A stretch of 64,000 nt of DNA, from assembly GCF_001953885.1 (NCBI RefSeq), contig NZ_MQUS01000001.1, forward strand, positions 558,001 through 622,000, read 5' to 3'. Below, piece by piece: positions 27,324-36,095 of the stretch (the first letter of the stretch is position 1; each line of letters opens with the position of its first letter). The DNA is from Streptomyces sp. IMTB 2501 (lineage in GTDB: Bacteria > Actinomycetota > Actinomycetes > Streptomycetales > Streptomycetaceae). The position numbers were made by a program, and so were the translations under genes. The notes under the pieces are model-generated. The model was not told where the DNA came from, made no database searches, and saw only the letters and a program-made list of their open reading frames with translations.

Positions 27324-29180
27324 ATGACCACGCGATCTCCCACCCCCCGTCCCGACGACGCCCTCATACCCCCCATAACCCCCCTGACCCCGGCGCCGGT
27401 TCCCACCCTCGCCCCGACCCTGTACCCCCACCTCGTCACGCTTCCGGCCCTGCCCGCGACGTCCCTCCCCGAGGCTCCCCGCGAGAGCCCGGCGGAGATT
27501 CCTCCGGCCCCTGACCGTGTCCTGCCTCAGCCCGATGACGAGGTGCCTACGGCCGCTGCCGGGATCCCACAGGCGGCCTGCGACGACGCCCCGCGCCACG
27601 ATGTCCCGTCCGGTGAAGTCCTCCCGTACGGTGACCCGTTGCCCGGCCTGGTCCGCGCGGCCGTCGCCGACCGTCCCGTCGAGGACGTCGTCCGGCTCAT
27701 CACCCTGCTGGAAGGCTCCCCCGAACACGCCCGGACCACGGCCGACGCGCTGCGCGTGGTCGGGGTGGACCGTCCCGTGGAGGACCTCGCCCGTTTTGTG
27801 ACCCTCCTGACCGAGCCGCCCCGGGACACCCGCAGCGCCGACGAGGCGATCCGGTTCGCCGCCGAGCACCGTCCGCTGGACGACGTGAGCCGGCTGATGC
27901 AGCTGCTGCACCACACGTCCGTGGGCCCCCACTGCGGGCAGGCCGCGGTGCGGGCCGTGGCCGTCAGCCGCCCCGTGGAGGATCTCGCCGAGCTCATCGG
28001 CCGGCTGTCCGCGGACCGCGCGGAGCGCGAGACCCCGCTGCCCGCGCCGCCGCACACCGAGTCCCTGCCCGTCGCCCCGCTGCCCGCGCCGCCGCACACC
28101 GAGTCCCTGCCCGTCGCCCCGCTGACCGCCGACTCCCCGCACGCCGAAACGGTGGTGTCCGCGCTCGACGCCTGGGCCGCAGCGACGACCGGCCGGACGG
28201 CCCGGCCGGCGAAGGCCCAGAAGACGCAGGACCAGGCCGAGCAGGACCAGGCCGGGCAGGGTCAGCCGGCGCAGGATCAGGCCGAGCAGGGTCAGTCCGT
28301 GAAGGACGGGACCGGGCAGGGTCAGCCGGCGCAGGATCAGGCCGAGCAGGAACATCCCGTGGAGGACGGGACCGGGCAGGGTCAGCCGGCGCAGGATCAG
28401 GCCGAGCAGGAACATCCCGTGGAGGACCGGACCGCGCAGAATCAGTCCGTGAAGGACCAAGCCGAGCCTGACCTGCCTGCGAAGGACCGATCCGCGATGG
28501 AACGGCCCTCGAAGGGCCGGTCGGCGAAGGACCGGCCCGTGATAGAACTGCCCGCCACGGAACGGCCTGTGCAGGACCCATCCGTGATGGAACGGTCCTC
28601 GAAGGAACGGCCGGTGAAGGACCGGCTCGTGATAGAACTGCCCGCCCTGGACTGGCCTGCGAAGGAAGGGATCGCCACGGCGCGGTCGGCCGAAGAGCGG
28701 TCTGCGGGGGGCGGGCTCGTCAAGGACCGGCCGGTGCACGGTCGTTCGACGAGAGGCCCGGATCCGGGCGGCCGGAGGCATGTGGCTCCCCTCCGCGGCG
28801 CCCGTGGCGCCGCGCTGCTGGTCCTGCTGTGCGGAGCGGCCCATGCCCCGCGCCGCTGGGCCGGACTGTCCCACGGCGTCCTCGTGGCCACGGTCCTCGC
28901 CACGGTTCTGTGCGTGCTGCCGGCCCTCGCGCTGCCCGCGCGGGCAGCACAGTCCCGGCTCGTCGCGGCGACGGCCGCGTTCGGTGTCACGGCGGCCCTC
29001 GCCGCCGGGCACCTGCTGGGCGGGCGCTTCGGCCTGCCGGACGCGCCCCGGCTGTGGGACGCGACCCTGGCCCCGCCCTGGCTCGCCGTCACGGCGGCCG
29101 GGGTGGCCGCGCTCGCGGCCCTGTCGGCACTGCTGGGCACCCTGCGCGCAGGCAACGCCCGCCGCGGGGCCGTGGGCTGA
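27324..29180 (+). CDS. Repeat-rich protein with C-terminal membrane domain, unknown function
   Basis: 618 residues from ATG with GGAGG 5 bases ahead. Residues ~115-235 hold four ~35-residue repeats each opening with RP(V/L)(E/D)D and a hydrophobic R..xLL helix (RPVEDVVRLITLLE, RPVEDLARFVTLLT, RPLDDVSRLMQLLH, RPVEDLAELIGRLS). Then come two exact 14-residue repeats (PLPAPPHTESLPVA), a Q/D/E-rich section with three 20-residue repeats, and a K/E/R/D section with VIELPA units. From ~490 there are about four membrane spans. A charged repeat region before a membrane domain suggests a cytoplasmic scaffold anchored in the membrane. I do not recognise a family. Confidence 0.72.
   Translation: MTTRSPTPRPDDALIPPITPLTPAPVPTLAPTLYPHLVTLPALPATSLPEAPRESPAEIPPAPDRVLPQPDDEVPTAAAGIPQAACDDAPRHDVPSGEVLPYGDPLPGLVRAAVADRPVEDVVRLITLLEGSPEHARTTADALRVVGVDRPVEDLARFVTLLTEPPRDTRSADEAIRFAAEHRPLDDVSRLMQLLHHTSVGPHCGQAAVRAVAVSRPVEDLAELIGRLSADRAERETPLPAPPHTESLPVAPLPAPPHTESLPVAPLTADSPHAETVVSALDAWAAATTGRTARPAKAQKTQDQAEQDQAGQGQPAQDQAEQGQSVKDGTGQGQPAQDQAEQEHPVEDGTGQGQPAQDQAEQEHPVEDRTAQNQSVKDQAEPDLPAKDRSAMERPSKGRSAKDRPVIELPATERPVQDPSVMERSSKERPVKDRLVIELPALDWPAKEGIATARSAEERSAGGGLVKDRPVHGRSTRGPDPGGRRHVAPLRGARGAALLVLLCGAAHAPRRWAGLSHGVLVATVLATVLCVLPALALPARAAQSRLVAATAAFGVTAALAAGHLLGGRFGLPDAPRLWDATLAPPWLAVTAAGVAALAALSALLGTLRAGNARRGAVG
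28035..28118 (+). repeat. 42-base perfect tandem duplication in coding sequence
   Basis: Bases 28035-28076 and 28077-28118 are identical and encode PLPAPPHTESLPVA twice. It is in frame, so it does not disturb the protein. It points to slipped-strand expansion in the linker. Confidence 0.85.
28261..28440 (+). repeat. Three 60-base tandem repeats in coding sequence
   Basis: Units 28261-28320, 28321-28380 and 28381-28440 share the opening gtcagccggcgcaggatcag and diverge mainly in the second half. Each encodes a 20-residue unit centred on GQPAQDQAEQ. The second and third are nearly identical. Copy number is likely to vary between strains. Confidence 0.88.
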
Positions 29181-29181
29181 C

Positions 29182-29910
29182 TCAGCCGGCCGGGCGCGCC
29201 CCCTCCGCCCGGCCCGGCCCAACGCCCCCGACGTCCACCGCACGCAGCACCAGCCAGCCGTCCTCCCGGGCGGCCGCCATCGCGAACGGGAAGGTGTCCG
29301 CCTCCAGGCACATCGCCACATCCTCGGCGTGGACACCGCCCCACCCGCGCCGCACACCGTCCGCGAGCCGTGCGGCGGCGTCGGACCGCCGGGCCCTGTC
29401 GAGGTACGGCGCCGGGTCGGCGCCGGCCGCGTGGACACGGTCCGCGATGTACTCGGCGCAGGCGAGATCCTCTTCGGCCCGGCCGCCGTCACCGGTGACC
29501 ACGAAGGTCACCGTCTCCGGCCGGGCCCGCCGCAGCACCTCGGCGGTCGCACCGGCCACCACGAAGCCGGCGCACAACAGCAGCCCGGCGTCCGCCACGG
29601 CCAGCGCCCCGGCCGTCCCGGCGGTGGTCTTCTGCACGACCGTGCGGCCCCGCACATCCAGCGAACGCAGCCGGGCGGGGGAGTTGGCCAGATCGAACCC
29701 CGGTACCGGCGCGCCGTCCTGGAAGGCGAGCCAGCCCGGGTGACGGGCCTTCAGCTCCAGCGCCTCCCGCTGCGTACCGGCGAAGACGATCCGCTCGGCA
29801 CCGCGCCGGAACGCCCAGGCGGCCACGGTGAACGCGCGCATGACGTCGACGACCACGGCCACGTCCGGAGCCGTCGGCGTACTCGAAATACCGGTGAACT
29901 CGGTCCGCAT
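29182..29910 (-). CDS. 2-phosphosulfolactate phosphatase family (ComB-like) protein
   Basis: 242 residues. Landmarks: [22 protein letters not shown], a GAERIVFA strand, [23 protein letters not shown] and [18 protein letters not shown]. These match the ComB fold, an Mg-dependent acid phosphatase first described in coenzyme M biosynthesis of methanogens. Streptomyces do not make coenzyme M by that route, so the physiological substrate is probably different. The ATG at 29910 is adjacent to a GTG at 29913. It converges on the repeat-rich gene with one base between the stops. Confidence 0.85.
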   Translation of the reverse strand: MRTEFTGISSTPTAPDVAVVVDVMRAFTVAAWAFRRGAERIVFAGTQREALELKARHPGWLAFQDGAPVPGFDLANSPARLRSLDVRGRTVVQKTTAGTAGALAVADAGLLLCAGFVVAGATAEVLRRARPETVTFVVTGDGGRAEEDLACAEYIADRVHAAGADPAPYLDRARRSDAAARLADGVRRGWGGVHAEDVAMCLEADTFPFAMAAAREDGWLVLRAVDVGGVGPGRAEGARPAG

Positions 29911-29939
29911 CACCCCATGGTGAGGGATACGGCGGCCGT

Positions 29940-30227
29940 TCAGGGCCCGGTCGGGCCGGGCGGCAGCGGGCGGGCGGCGCGCAGGCTGCGCAGCGCGAGC
30001 AGCAGGACGGCGATGTCGTCCAGGTAGACGGGGTCGGGCAGCAGGTCGGTGGGGAGCAGCAGGTAGGCGACCGCGCCCCAGAACACCCAGCGCGGGCCCG
30101 TCGGCAGCCCGGCGCGCAGCAATGTGCGCCGGGCGCGCACCAGCCGTACCAGCAGCGCCAGGGCGACGGCGAGCAGCCCCGCCGCGACGACGACGGCGAT
30201 CACCAGCAGGGCCGTGGTGGAATCCAT
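29940..30227 (-). CDS. DUF1232/YkvA-type small membrane protein
   Basis: 95 residues. One N-terminal span ([20 protein letters not shown]) is followed by the signature [20 protein letters not shown], the core of the DUF1232 domain. The function is unknown in the family. It is in the same direction as the 417-residue gene just 4 bases upstream, so the two are probably co-transcribed. Confidence 0.8.
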   Translation of the reverse strand: MDSTTALLVIAVVVAAGLLAVALALLVRLVRARRTLLRAGLPTGPRWVFWGAVAYLLLPTDLLPDPVYLDDIAVLLLALRSLRAARPLPPGPTGP

Positions 30228-30231
30228 GACG

Positions 30232-31485
30232 CTACGACGACCGGTCCGTGCCGTCGGCGGCCTCCGTACCGCCGCTCTCCGCAGCGGGCCCGGCCGACGC
30301 CGACGGGTCCGGTGCTCCGTTCGCCGGAGCCTCGGCAGGGTGCTGCGGTGCCGGTGCCGTTGCGTGTTCCGGTGTCGGCTGACGCTGGCCCTTGAACTTC
30401 AGCCGCTCGAACGTCCGGGTCAGCTGCTGCAGCGCCCCCGGCGTCCGGGCGGCGGGCCGCTGCTGCGGCAGGTCGGACGCGGGCGCCGGGACGTCACGGT
30501 AGGCGGCGAGCGCCTCCAGCGCCTGCTCGGCGGCCTCCTTGTACAGATCCCGGGACCGGGTCATCGCCTCCAGGGCTTCTTCGTACATGGCGACCCGCCG
30601 CCGTTCGCGCTCCAGCTCCTCCCGGAGGGTCATCAGCGTCCAGTCGTCCCGCAGGTCGGTCAGCGCCTCCTCGACCGCCCGGGGCAGCGGCCGGGGCAGG
30701 GCGACGAAGCGGCGCAGGGCCGAGACGAGTTCGGCCGGCTCGGAGCCGTCCAGGAAGACGCTGCGGACGCTGTGCTCCCGGGCGTCGTAGCCTTCCGCGG
30801 CCGGGTCCGGCGGCAGCAGCACCGCGCCGCCGCGCGGCACCTCGCAACCCAGGTCCTTCAGCGCCCAGTTGACGGCACGGAACTGGTGCGGCGCGGCCCG
30901 GTGCTCCACCACGCGGTGTCTGAGGCCGGGCGGCAGCAGCCGGGCCAGCGGCAGCCGGCCCTGCTCGTCCGGGGTCATCGCCTCGTGCACGACGACGTTC
31001 ACGCACCACGCCTCGCGCGCCGCGTCCCGCAGCCGGCGCCGCATCTCCTTGTCGTCCGCCGGGAGCGCGTTGATCTGCCGGAAGCGCAGCCCGGCGACCG
31101 TGGCGTGGTGGTCCCAGGAGCCGTCGTCACCCGTGCCGCCCTCGGGCCAGAACAGTGTCGCGGGCGAGGGCCAGGTCTCGTCCCAGGGGCGCTCCGCTTC
31201 GGCGACCAGCCGCCATTCGTCCCCCGGCCGTCGCCCCTCGTTCGGTACGAGGGTGAGCCGGGCCCGCACGGTGACCGTGCCACCGGCCCGCCAGCGCGCC
31301 TCGAAGACCCGCCGGGCCGCGTCCCCGGGCACGGGAGGATCGGTGAAGTCGTCGATGTCGCCGCTCTCCTTGTGCCCGCGCAGGGTGCGGCGGACGAGTT
31401 CCTCGGGGGCGGGACCGGTGTGACGGCCGCGGGCCGCCCAGAGGGTCTGCGGGAAGACGGCGCGGTCGGTGGCGGAGTTCGACAT
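30232..31485 (-). CDS. Conserved-looking actinobacterial protein with coiled coil, unknown function
   Basis: 417 residues. The N-terminal ~240 residues look globular (FEARWRAGGTVTVRARLTLV, WDHHATVAGLRFRQINALPA, EAWCVNVVVHEAMTPDEQGR). A probable coiled coil covers ~275-330 (LREELERERRRVAMYEEALE). The last 90 residues are proline/alanine/glutamine-rich and disordered. I find no membrane span, cofactor or catalytic signature that I can name. ATG 31485 has only a weak ribosome site. Confidence 0.7.
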   Translation of the reverse strand: MSNSATDRAVFPQTLWAARGRHTGPAPEELVRRTLRGHKESGDIDDFTDPPVPGDAARRVFEARWRAGGTVTVRARLTLVPNEGRRPGDEWRLVAEAERPWDETWPSPATLFWPEGGTGDDGSWDHHATVAGLRFRQINALPADDKEMRRRLRDAAREAWCVNVVVHEAMTPDEQGRLPLARLLPPGLRHRVVEHRAAPHQFRAVNWALKDLGCEVPRGGAVLLPPDPAAEGYDAREHSVRSVFLDGSEPAELVSALRRFVALPRPLPRAVEEALTDLRDDWTLMTLREELERERRRVAMYEEALEAMTRSRDLYKEAAEQALEALAAYRDVPAPASDLPQQRPAARTPGALQQLTRTFERLKFKGQRQPTPEHATAPAPQHPAEAPANGAPDPSASAGPAAESGGTEAADGTDRSS

Positions 31486-31794
31486 GGGCCAATCTGCTGA
31501 TGGGGGCGGGTGTGCCTTCCAGTATCACCGCTCGGCCGGGCGACACGTAGCGCGGGGCGGGCAGGCGGCGCGTGGCGACACCCGTACGCCTCCGCGCACG
31601 GGGACGCGCGTCCCGCACCCGGGGCGCGCGGGGTGCGCGTCGGGCGGGCGCCGTTCACACGTGGTCGTGCCTTTGTACGGCCACCACAATGGTCCGGCGA
31701 ACGGGGTCCGCCCGTCCATCCGCCAGGGGAGGACCCCGTTCCGCCTGGCACGCGCGCGTGGGGTCGCAAAGTCATCCGTGACTCATTCTCCGCT
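31486..31794. other. Intergenic region
   Basis: About 310 bases between divergent genes. The only features I see are weak hairpins. The PadR operator and promoter begin at 31795. Open frames here are GC-driven and unsupported. Confidence 0.5.
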
Positions 31795-31820
31795 CGATAT
31801 ATATCGGCAGGCGATATATT
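31795..31820 (+). promoter_or_regulatory. AT-rich palindrome and -10 element of the padR gene
   Basis: CGATATATATCG (31795-31806) is a perfect palindrome. A second half-site CGATATATT follows at 31812-31820, containing the likely -10 hexamer TATATT (31815-31820). Such ATAT-core dyads are typical PadR autorepression sites. The -10 lies 8 bases from the ATG at 31829, so the transcript is probably leaderless. Confidence 0.68.
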
Positions 31821-31828
31821 CTGGTCGC

Positions 31829-32233
31829 ATGACAGCGAAGAGCATGACCCGGGCGGCGTTCTTCGTCCTCACGGCCCTCGCCGACCAGCCGCGGCACGGC
31901 TACGGCATCCTGCGTGAGGTGGAGGAGCTGTCCGACGGTGAGGTGCAGCTGCGGGTCGGCACGTTGTACGGCGTGCTGGACCGGCTCGCCGCGGACGGCC
32001 TGATCGTGCTGGACCGTGAAGAGGTCCAGCAGGGCCGCCTGAGGCGCTACTACCGGCTCACCGACGACGGTGTGGCGGCCCTGGACGCGGAGGCCGAGCG
32101 GATGGCCGCCGGTGCCGGGGCCGCCAAGCAGCGCATCGCCGCGGGGCGCCGTGCCGGCGACCGCACCGCTCCGGCAGGCCCGGCCGGACTCGAACCCCCC
32201 ACCGCACCCGGACTCGCGGGAGGCTACGCATGA
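31829..32233 (+). CDS. PadR-family transcriptional repressor
   Basis: 134 residues beginning MTAKSMTRAAFFVLTALADQ. The PadR winged helix is clear: ADQPRHGYGILREVEEL, VGTLYGVLDRLAADGLI (recognition helix) and GRLRRYYRLTDDG. The tail from ~100 is short and disordered, in place of the usual C-terminal dimer helix. The stop overlaps the next gene in ATGA, a common arrangement where PadR controls a membrane partner. The start has no ribosome site, consistent with a leaderless mRNA. Confidence 0.9.
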   Translation: MTAKSMTRAAFFVLTALADQPRHGYGILREVEELSDGEVQLRVGTLYGVLDRLAADGLIVLDREEVQQGRLRRYYRLTDDGVAALDAEAERMAAGAGAAKQRIAAGRRAGDRTAPAGPAGLEPPTAPGLAGGYA

Positions 32234-33243
32234 CCACGCTGCTGGAGGCCCGCTACCGTTCCGTCCTGCGCCTGCTCCCGGCCTACTACCGGCGCGAACG
32301 GGAGGAGGAGATGGTCGAGACGTATCTGGAGGACCTCGACCGCGACACACTGGACCAGAGCCGGCCCACGCTCGGCGAGGTGGCGAGCATCGGCGCGCTG
32401 GCGGTGCGCAGCCGTCTCGGCGCCGCGGGCGCGCCCCGCCGCTACGTCCTGCTCGGATCGGCCGCCCGGCTGTTCGCGCTGGCCGCGGTCCTGCTGCTGG
32501 CGGCCTCCGCCGTCGTCGAACCGGTCCTTCAGCTCACCTGGTGGTTCACCCGGGGCAGTGCCGAACGACGGTTGTTCGTCTCGGAGTTCACCGGCCACGG
32601 TGTCCTCACCGGAACGGTCGCCGTCGCTCAGTGGATCCTGCCGCTGGGCTGGACGGCCGCCTACTTCGCCCTCCTGTACGGCCGTCGCCGCCTGGCCCGG
32701 ATCGGTGTCCTGGTGGCCGCGCTGCCGACCCTGTGGCCGCTGCTCGGCTCGCTGACGGGTGCGACGGTGCTTTCGGAGCCGGCGTTCGTCGCGACGCTGG
32801 CGCTTCTCGCATGGCTGCCGGCTCTCGCGCTGTGCGCGGCCCATCATCGCGACGCGCCCCCGGCCCGGCTGCCCATCGGCACCCCTGGTCTGGTCTTCAT
32901 GGCGACGTGTGTGGTGACGGGCGCGTCCCTGGTCGTGCTGCCCGCTGTCTCCGACCTGGTGTGGGGGCCCGCCAACTGCTTCGTCGTCGGCGCCCTCGGC
33001 TGGCTGCTGTGGCGCGTCCGGCGCACGGACCGGGTCGCGCCCGGCGGCGCCCTCGCCCTCGCCGTGCTCGGCCTGCTCCTCCTGGCCGCGCGCGTCGCCG
33101 CCCTCTATCCGTGGATCCGGCTGCCCGGGGCCGCCCCGTACGTCAACGGCGGCCTCGTCCAGACAGCCGCGCTAGCCCTGCTGACCGTACTCCTGACGTT
33201 GGCCGGCAGCCGCGAACTCACGGCACGCCGAACAGCTCCGTGA
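32230..33243 (+). CDS. Multi-span membrane protein co-transcribed with PadR
   Basis: 337 residues. The cytoplasmic N-terminus YRSVLRLLPAYYRREREEEM resembles the start of PadR-linked membrane proteins (often annotated HAAS or permease-prefix domain). About seven to eight hydrophobic spans follow from residue 75 to the end. No transporter signature is visible. It is translationally coupled to padR, so it is probably the regulator's target and perhaps an accessory membrane sensor or antimicrobial-response protein. Confidence 0.8.
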   Translation: MTTLLEARYRSVLRLLPAYYRREREEEMVETYLEDLDRDTLDQSRPTLGEVASIGALAVRSRLGAAGAPRRYVLLGSAARLFALAAVLLLAASAVVEPVLQLTWWFTRGSAERRLFVSEFTGHGVLTGTVAVAQWILPLGWTAAYFALLYGRRRLARIGVLVAALPTLWPLLGSLTGATVLSEPAFVATLALLAWLPALALCAAHHRDAPPARLPIGTPGLVFMATCVVTGASLVVLPAVSDLVWGPANCFVVGALGWLLWRVRRTDRVAPGGALALAVLGLLLLAARVAALYPWIRLPGAAPYVNGGLVQTAALALLTVLLTLAGSRELTARRTAP

Positions 33244-33339
33244 CACCGACCGGCCCTCGCGACGCCGGAGTTGTCCACAGCTGAGCGCGCTCGCCCGGCC
33301 CACGGACCGAGGCGTCCGCTGATCGGGGCGGAACGCGGT

Positions 33340-33372
33340 GAGGGGGCCGGCGCAAGCGGCGCCGGCCCCCTC
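33340..33372. terminator. Strong bidirectional hairpin terminator
   Basis: GAGGGGGCCGGCGC (33340-33353) pairs perfectly over 14 bases with GCGCCGGCCCCCTC (33359-33372) around a 5-base loop. It serves the convergent membrane-protein gene and fprA. Confidence 0.85.
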
Positions 33373-33406
33373 GGAGCCTCAAGGAAAGGAGAGGAGCCTC
33401 CTCCGG

Positions 33407-33439
33407 CGAGCAGGAAGCGAGCAGGAAGCGAGCAGGAAT
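33407..33439. repeat. Three tandem 11-base repeats
   Basis: CGAGCAGGAAG occurs at 33407, 33418 and 33429 (the last base of the third copy changed to T). It is non-coding, between the terminator and the fprA stop, and of no obvious function. Confidence 0.8.
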
Positions 33440-33461
33440 GGTGCCTCCCCGGAGAAGGGGC

Positions 33462-34826
33462 TTACGCCCCGCTCTCCCGCAGCATGTCCTCGCGCTCGAC
33501 GATCTTCACGCGCTCACGGCCCTGCGGCTCACCCAGGGCCCGCTCGGCGGCGTCCAGCTTGTACCAGCCCTCCCAGGTGGTGAAGCGGACCTCGCGCTCG
33601 GCGAGGAACGCGTCCACCGCCTCCGGGGCGGGCGAGGCCGGGGTCTGCAGCCGGCCGTTCGCGTAGTCGTCCAGCAGATGGGCGACGGTCTCGTTGGCGT
33701 CGCCCTTGGTGTGGCCGATCAGACCGACCGGGCCGCGCCGGATCCAGCCGGTGACATACGCGGACTGCAGCGGGGCGCCGCCCTCCTCGATGACCCGGCC
33801 GCCCGCGTCCGGGATCGTGCCCGAGTCGATGTCCCAGGGCAGCTTCGGCAGCTTCTCGGAGAGGTAGCCGACGGCGCGGTAGACCGCGGTGACGTCCCAG
33901 TCCTTGAACTCCCCGGTGCCCTTGACGTTGCCGGTGCCGTCGAGGGCGGTGCGCTCGGTGCGCAGGCCGACGACCTTGCCGTCCTCGCCGAGGATCTCCG
34001 CGGGGGACTCGAAGAAGTGCAGGAACAGCTTGTGCGGCCGGTCACCGGCATCGCGGATGGCCCAGTTCTCCAGCGTCTTGGAGACCATGTCGGCCTGCTT
34101 GTTGCCGCGCCGGGTCTCGATCGAGCCCTCGTCGTAGTCGATGTCCTCGGGGTCGACGATGACCTCGATGTTCGGCGAGTGGTCCAGCTCGCGCAGCTCC
34201 ATCGGGCTGAACTTCGCCTGGGCGGGGCCACGGCGGCCGAAGACGTGGATCTCCACTGCCTTGTTGGCCTTCAGGCCGTCGTACACGTTCGGCGGGATCT
34301 CGGTCGGCAGCAGTTCGTCCGCGGTCTTGGCGAGGACGCGGGCCACGTCCAGCGCGACGTTGCCCACGCCGAGCACGGCGACCTTCTCGGCATCGAGCGG
34401 CCAGGTGCGCGGCACGTCCGGGTGGCCGTCGTACCAGGAGACGAAGTCGGCTGCGCCGTAGGAGCCGTCCAGCTCGATGCCGGGGATCGACAGCTCGCGG
34501 TCGGCCATCGCGCCGGTGGAGAAGATCACCGCGTCGTAGAAGGCGCGCAGATCGTCCAGGCTGATGTCGGTCGGGTAGTCGACGTTGCCGAAGAGCCGGA
34601 TCTGCGGCTTGTCGAGCACCTGGTGCAGGGCGGTGATGATGCCCTTGATGCGCGGGTGGTCGGGGGCGACGCCGTACCGGATCAGGCCGAACGGGGCGGG
34701 CATCCGCTCGAAGAGGTCGATGGACACGCCGGGGCCGGCGGCCACCTCGGACTTGAGCAGGGCATCGGCGGCGTATATCCCGGCGGGGCCGGCTCCGACG
34801 ATGGCTACCCGCAGGGGGCGCGGCAT
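33462..34826 (-). CDS. fprA: Ferredoxin/NADP reductase, adrenodoxin-reductase type
   Basis: 454 residues. The FAD motif AIVGAGPAGIYAADALL opens the protein. RMPAPFGLIRYGVAPDH, AVLGVGNVALDVARVLA (NADP site), VFGRRGPAQAKFSPMELREL and GWIRRGPVGLIGHTKGDA are all diagnostic of FprA. It transfers electrons from NADPH to ferredoxins serving P450s and Fe-S enzymes. An iron-box-like site lies in the upstream region, so expression may rise when iron is short. It diverges from the epimerase gene. Confidence 0.94.
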   Translation of the reverse strand: MPRPLRVAIVGAGPAGIYAADALLKSEVAAGPGVSIDLFERMPAPFGLIRYGVAPDHPRIKGIITALHQVLDKPQIRLFGNVDYPTDISLDDLRAFYDAVIFSTGAMADRELSIPGIELDGSYGAADFVSWYDGHPDVPRTWPLDAEKVAVLGVGNVALDVARVLAKTADELLPTEIPPNVYDGLKANKAVEIHVFGRRGPAQAKFSPMELRELDHSPNIEVIVDPEDIDYDEGSIETRRGNKQADMVSKTLENWAIRDAGDRPHKLFLHFFESPAEILGEDGKVVGLRTERTALDGTGNVKGTGEFKDWDVTAVYRAVGYLSEKLPKLPWDIDSGTIPDAGGRVIEEGGAPLQSAYVTGWIRRGPVGLIGHTKGDANETVAHLLDDYANGRLQTPASPAPEAVDAFLAEREVRFTTWEGWYKLDAAERALGEPQGRERVKIVEREDMLRESGA

Positions 34827-34870
34827 GATCAGGTTCCCTTCGCGTCTGAATGGGCGACTCGATCAAGAAG

Positions 34871-34893
34871 CCTAAACTAAGGCAGACCTAAGT
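34871..34893 (-). promoter_or_regulatory. Iron-box-like site upstream of fprA
   Basis: Read on the minus strand, TTAGGTCTGCCTTAGTTTA. Against TTAGGTTAGGCTCACCTAA, the complementary strand's TAAACTAAGGCAGACCTAA agrees at 13 of 19 positions. It lies 45-67 bases ahead of the fprA start. Regulation by DmdR1/IdeR is a reasonable inference. Confidence 0.55.
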
Positions 34894-34919
34894 CGGTATG
34901 CGGGTCCGGTCTATGACCT

Positions 34920-34936
34920 CATAAGGCAAACTTATG
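34920..34936. promoter_or_regulatory. Inverted repeat CATAAG-N5-CTTATG
   Basis: A perfect 6-5-6 dyad in the fprA/epimerase divergent region. It is AT-rich relative to its surroundings and a plausible operator for the plus-strand epimerase gene. No cognate regulator is recognisable nearby. Confidence 0.5.
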
Positions 34937-35036
34937 GCTTCTCTGCTGATCCCTTATGTTCGAGGTGTTCCCTCCGAGCGGGAACTGTCCGACCGTGTCC
35001 TCGGGCGAGGGTCGGGCAGCGGCGGAGCGAGGCGGC

Positions 35037-36095
35037 GTGGGCGGACAGTCGGGGACGACCGTCGCGGTGACCGGCGGCAGCGGCTTCGTCGGCAGCCACC
35101 TGGTACGGCGGCTGCTGGAACGCGGCTACCGGGTCCATGCCACCGTACGCCGCCTCGCCGACGCGGCGAAGGCCCGCCCGCTGTGGGAGCTCCAGGAGGC
35201 CTTTCCCGGGCAACTACGGTTGTTCGCCGCGGACTTGCTGAAGGAGGGCTCGTACGACGAGGCGTTCCGCGGCTGCCCGGTGGTCTTCCATGTGGCCTCG
35301 CCGTTTCTCATGCCGGAGCGGATCCGGGACGGCCGACGGGACGTCGTGGACCCGGCGCTGCTGGGCACCCGCAATGTGCTGGCGGCGATCGAGCGGACCC
35401 CGGAGGTCCGGATCCTGGTGTTCACCTCGACCGTGGGCGCGATCTTCGGTGACTACGCCGACGTGCTCGTGATGGACGGCCAGGTGCTCTCCGAGCGGTA
35501 CTTCAACACCACGAGTACGGTCGGGAACAACCCCTACCACTACGCCAAGACACTCGCCGAACGTGCCGCCTGGGCGGCCGCGGCGGCGCAGGACCGCTGG
35601 CGCATGGCGTCGGTCAACCCCGGGCTGATCCTCGGCCCCTCGTTCACGCCCGCGTCCGACTCCGGCAGCCTCTTCCTGCTCGACGAGCTGTTCAAGGGCT
35701 ACTTCTGCTACGGCGCCCCCGACTTCAGCTTCACCACGGCGGACGTCCGCGACGTGGCCGACGCCCACATCGCCGCCGCCGAGAACCCGGCGGCGCGGGG
35801 GCGGTACATCGTGGCCGCCGAGACCATGACGTCGTTCCACGAGATGGCCCGCATCATCCTCGCCCGCCACCCCCGCGACCTCCGGCTCCCGCGCACCCGG
35901 CTCCCGCACTGGCCGGTACGCATCCTGGGTCCCTCCTTCGGCCTCACCCAGGACTACATCCGGGGGCACCTCGGTATCCGCTTCCGCGTCGACAACAGCC
36001 GCAGCGTCCACGAACTCGGCCTCACCTACCGGCCGTTGGCGGAGACCCTGCTCGACCACTACGAGAGCCGGCGGGCACACCGGCGCCGTCACTGA
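35037..36095 (+). CDS. NAD(P)-dependent epimerase/dihydroflavonol-4-reductase-like SDR
   Basis: 352 residues from GTG 35037, chosen because GAGCGAGG precedes it and the Rossmann motif VAVTGGSGFVGSHLV then begins near residue 8. It has an extended-SDR layout, with DLLKEGSYDEAFRGC, VFHVASPF, and the catalytic YHYAK with the upstream serine in FTSTVG. It reduces or epimerises a small carbonyl or sugar-like substrate with NAD(P)H. The last codon and stop (CAC TGA) coincide with the left end of an IS-like element at 36089, so the native C-terminus may be replaced. An alternative in-frame start is ATG 34956. Confidence 0.78.
   Translation: MGGQSGTTVAVTGGSGFVGSHLVRRLLERGYRVHATVRRLADAAKARPLWELQEAFPGQLRLFAADLLKEGSYDEAFRGCPVVFHVASPFLMPERIRDGRRDVVDPALLGTRNVLAAIERTPEVRILVFTSTVGAIFGDYADVLVMDGQVLSERYFNTTSTVGNNPYHYAKTLAERAAWAAAAAQDRWRMASVNPGLILGPSFTPASDSGSLFLLDELFKGYFCYGAPDFSFTTADVRDVADAHIAAAENPAARGRYIVAAETMTSFHEMARIILARHPRDLRLPRTRLPHWPVRILGPSFGLTQDYIRGHLGIRFRVDNSRSVHELGLTYRPLAETLLDHYESRRAHRRRH

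Noticed and set aside
28261..28440. Tandem repeats considered as a CRISPR array
   Set aside because: The units are contiguous, in frame and coding, with no unique spacers.
27210..29492. A 760-codon open frame on the minus strand opposite the repeat-rich gene
   Set aside because: It mirrors the repeats of the plus-strand gene, has no ribosome site and covers two unrelated genes; high GC leaves the complementary strand open.
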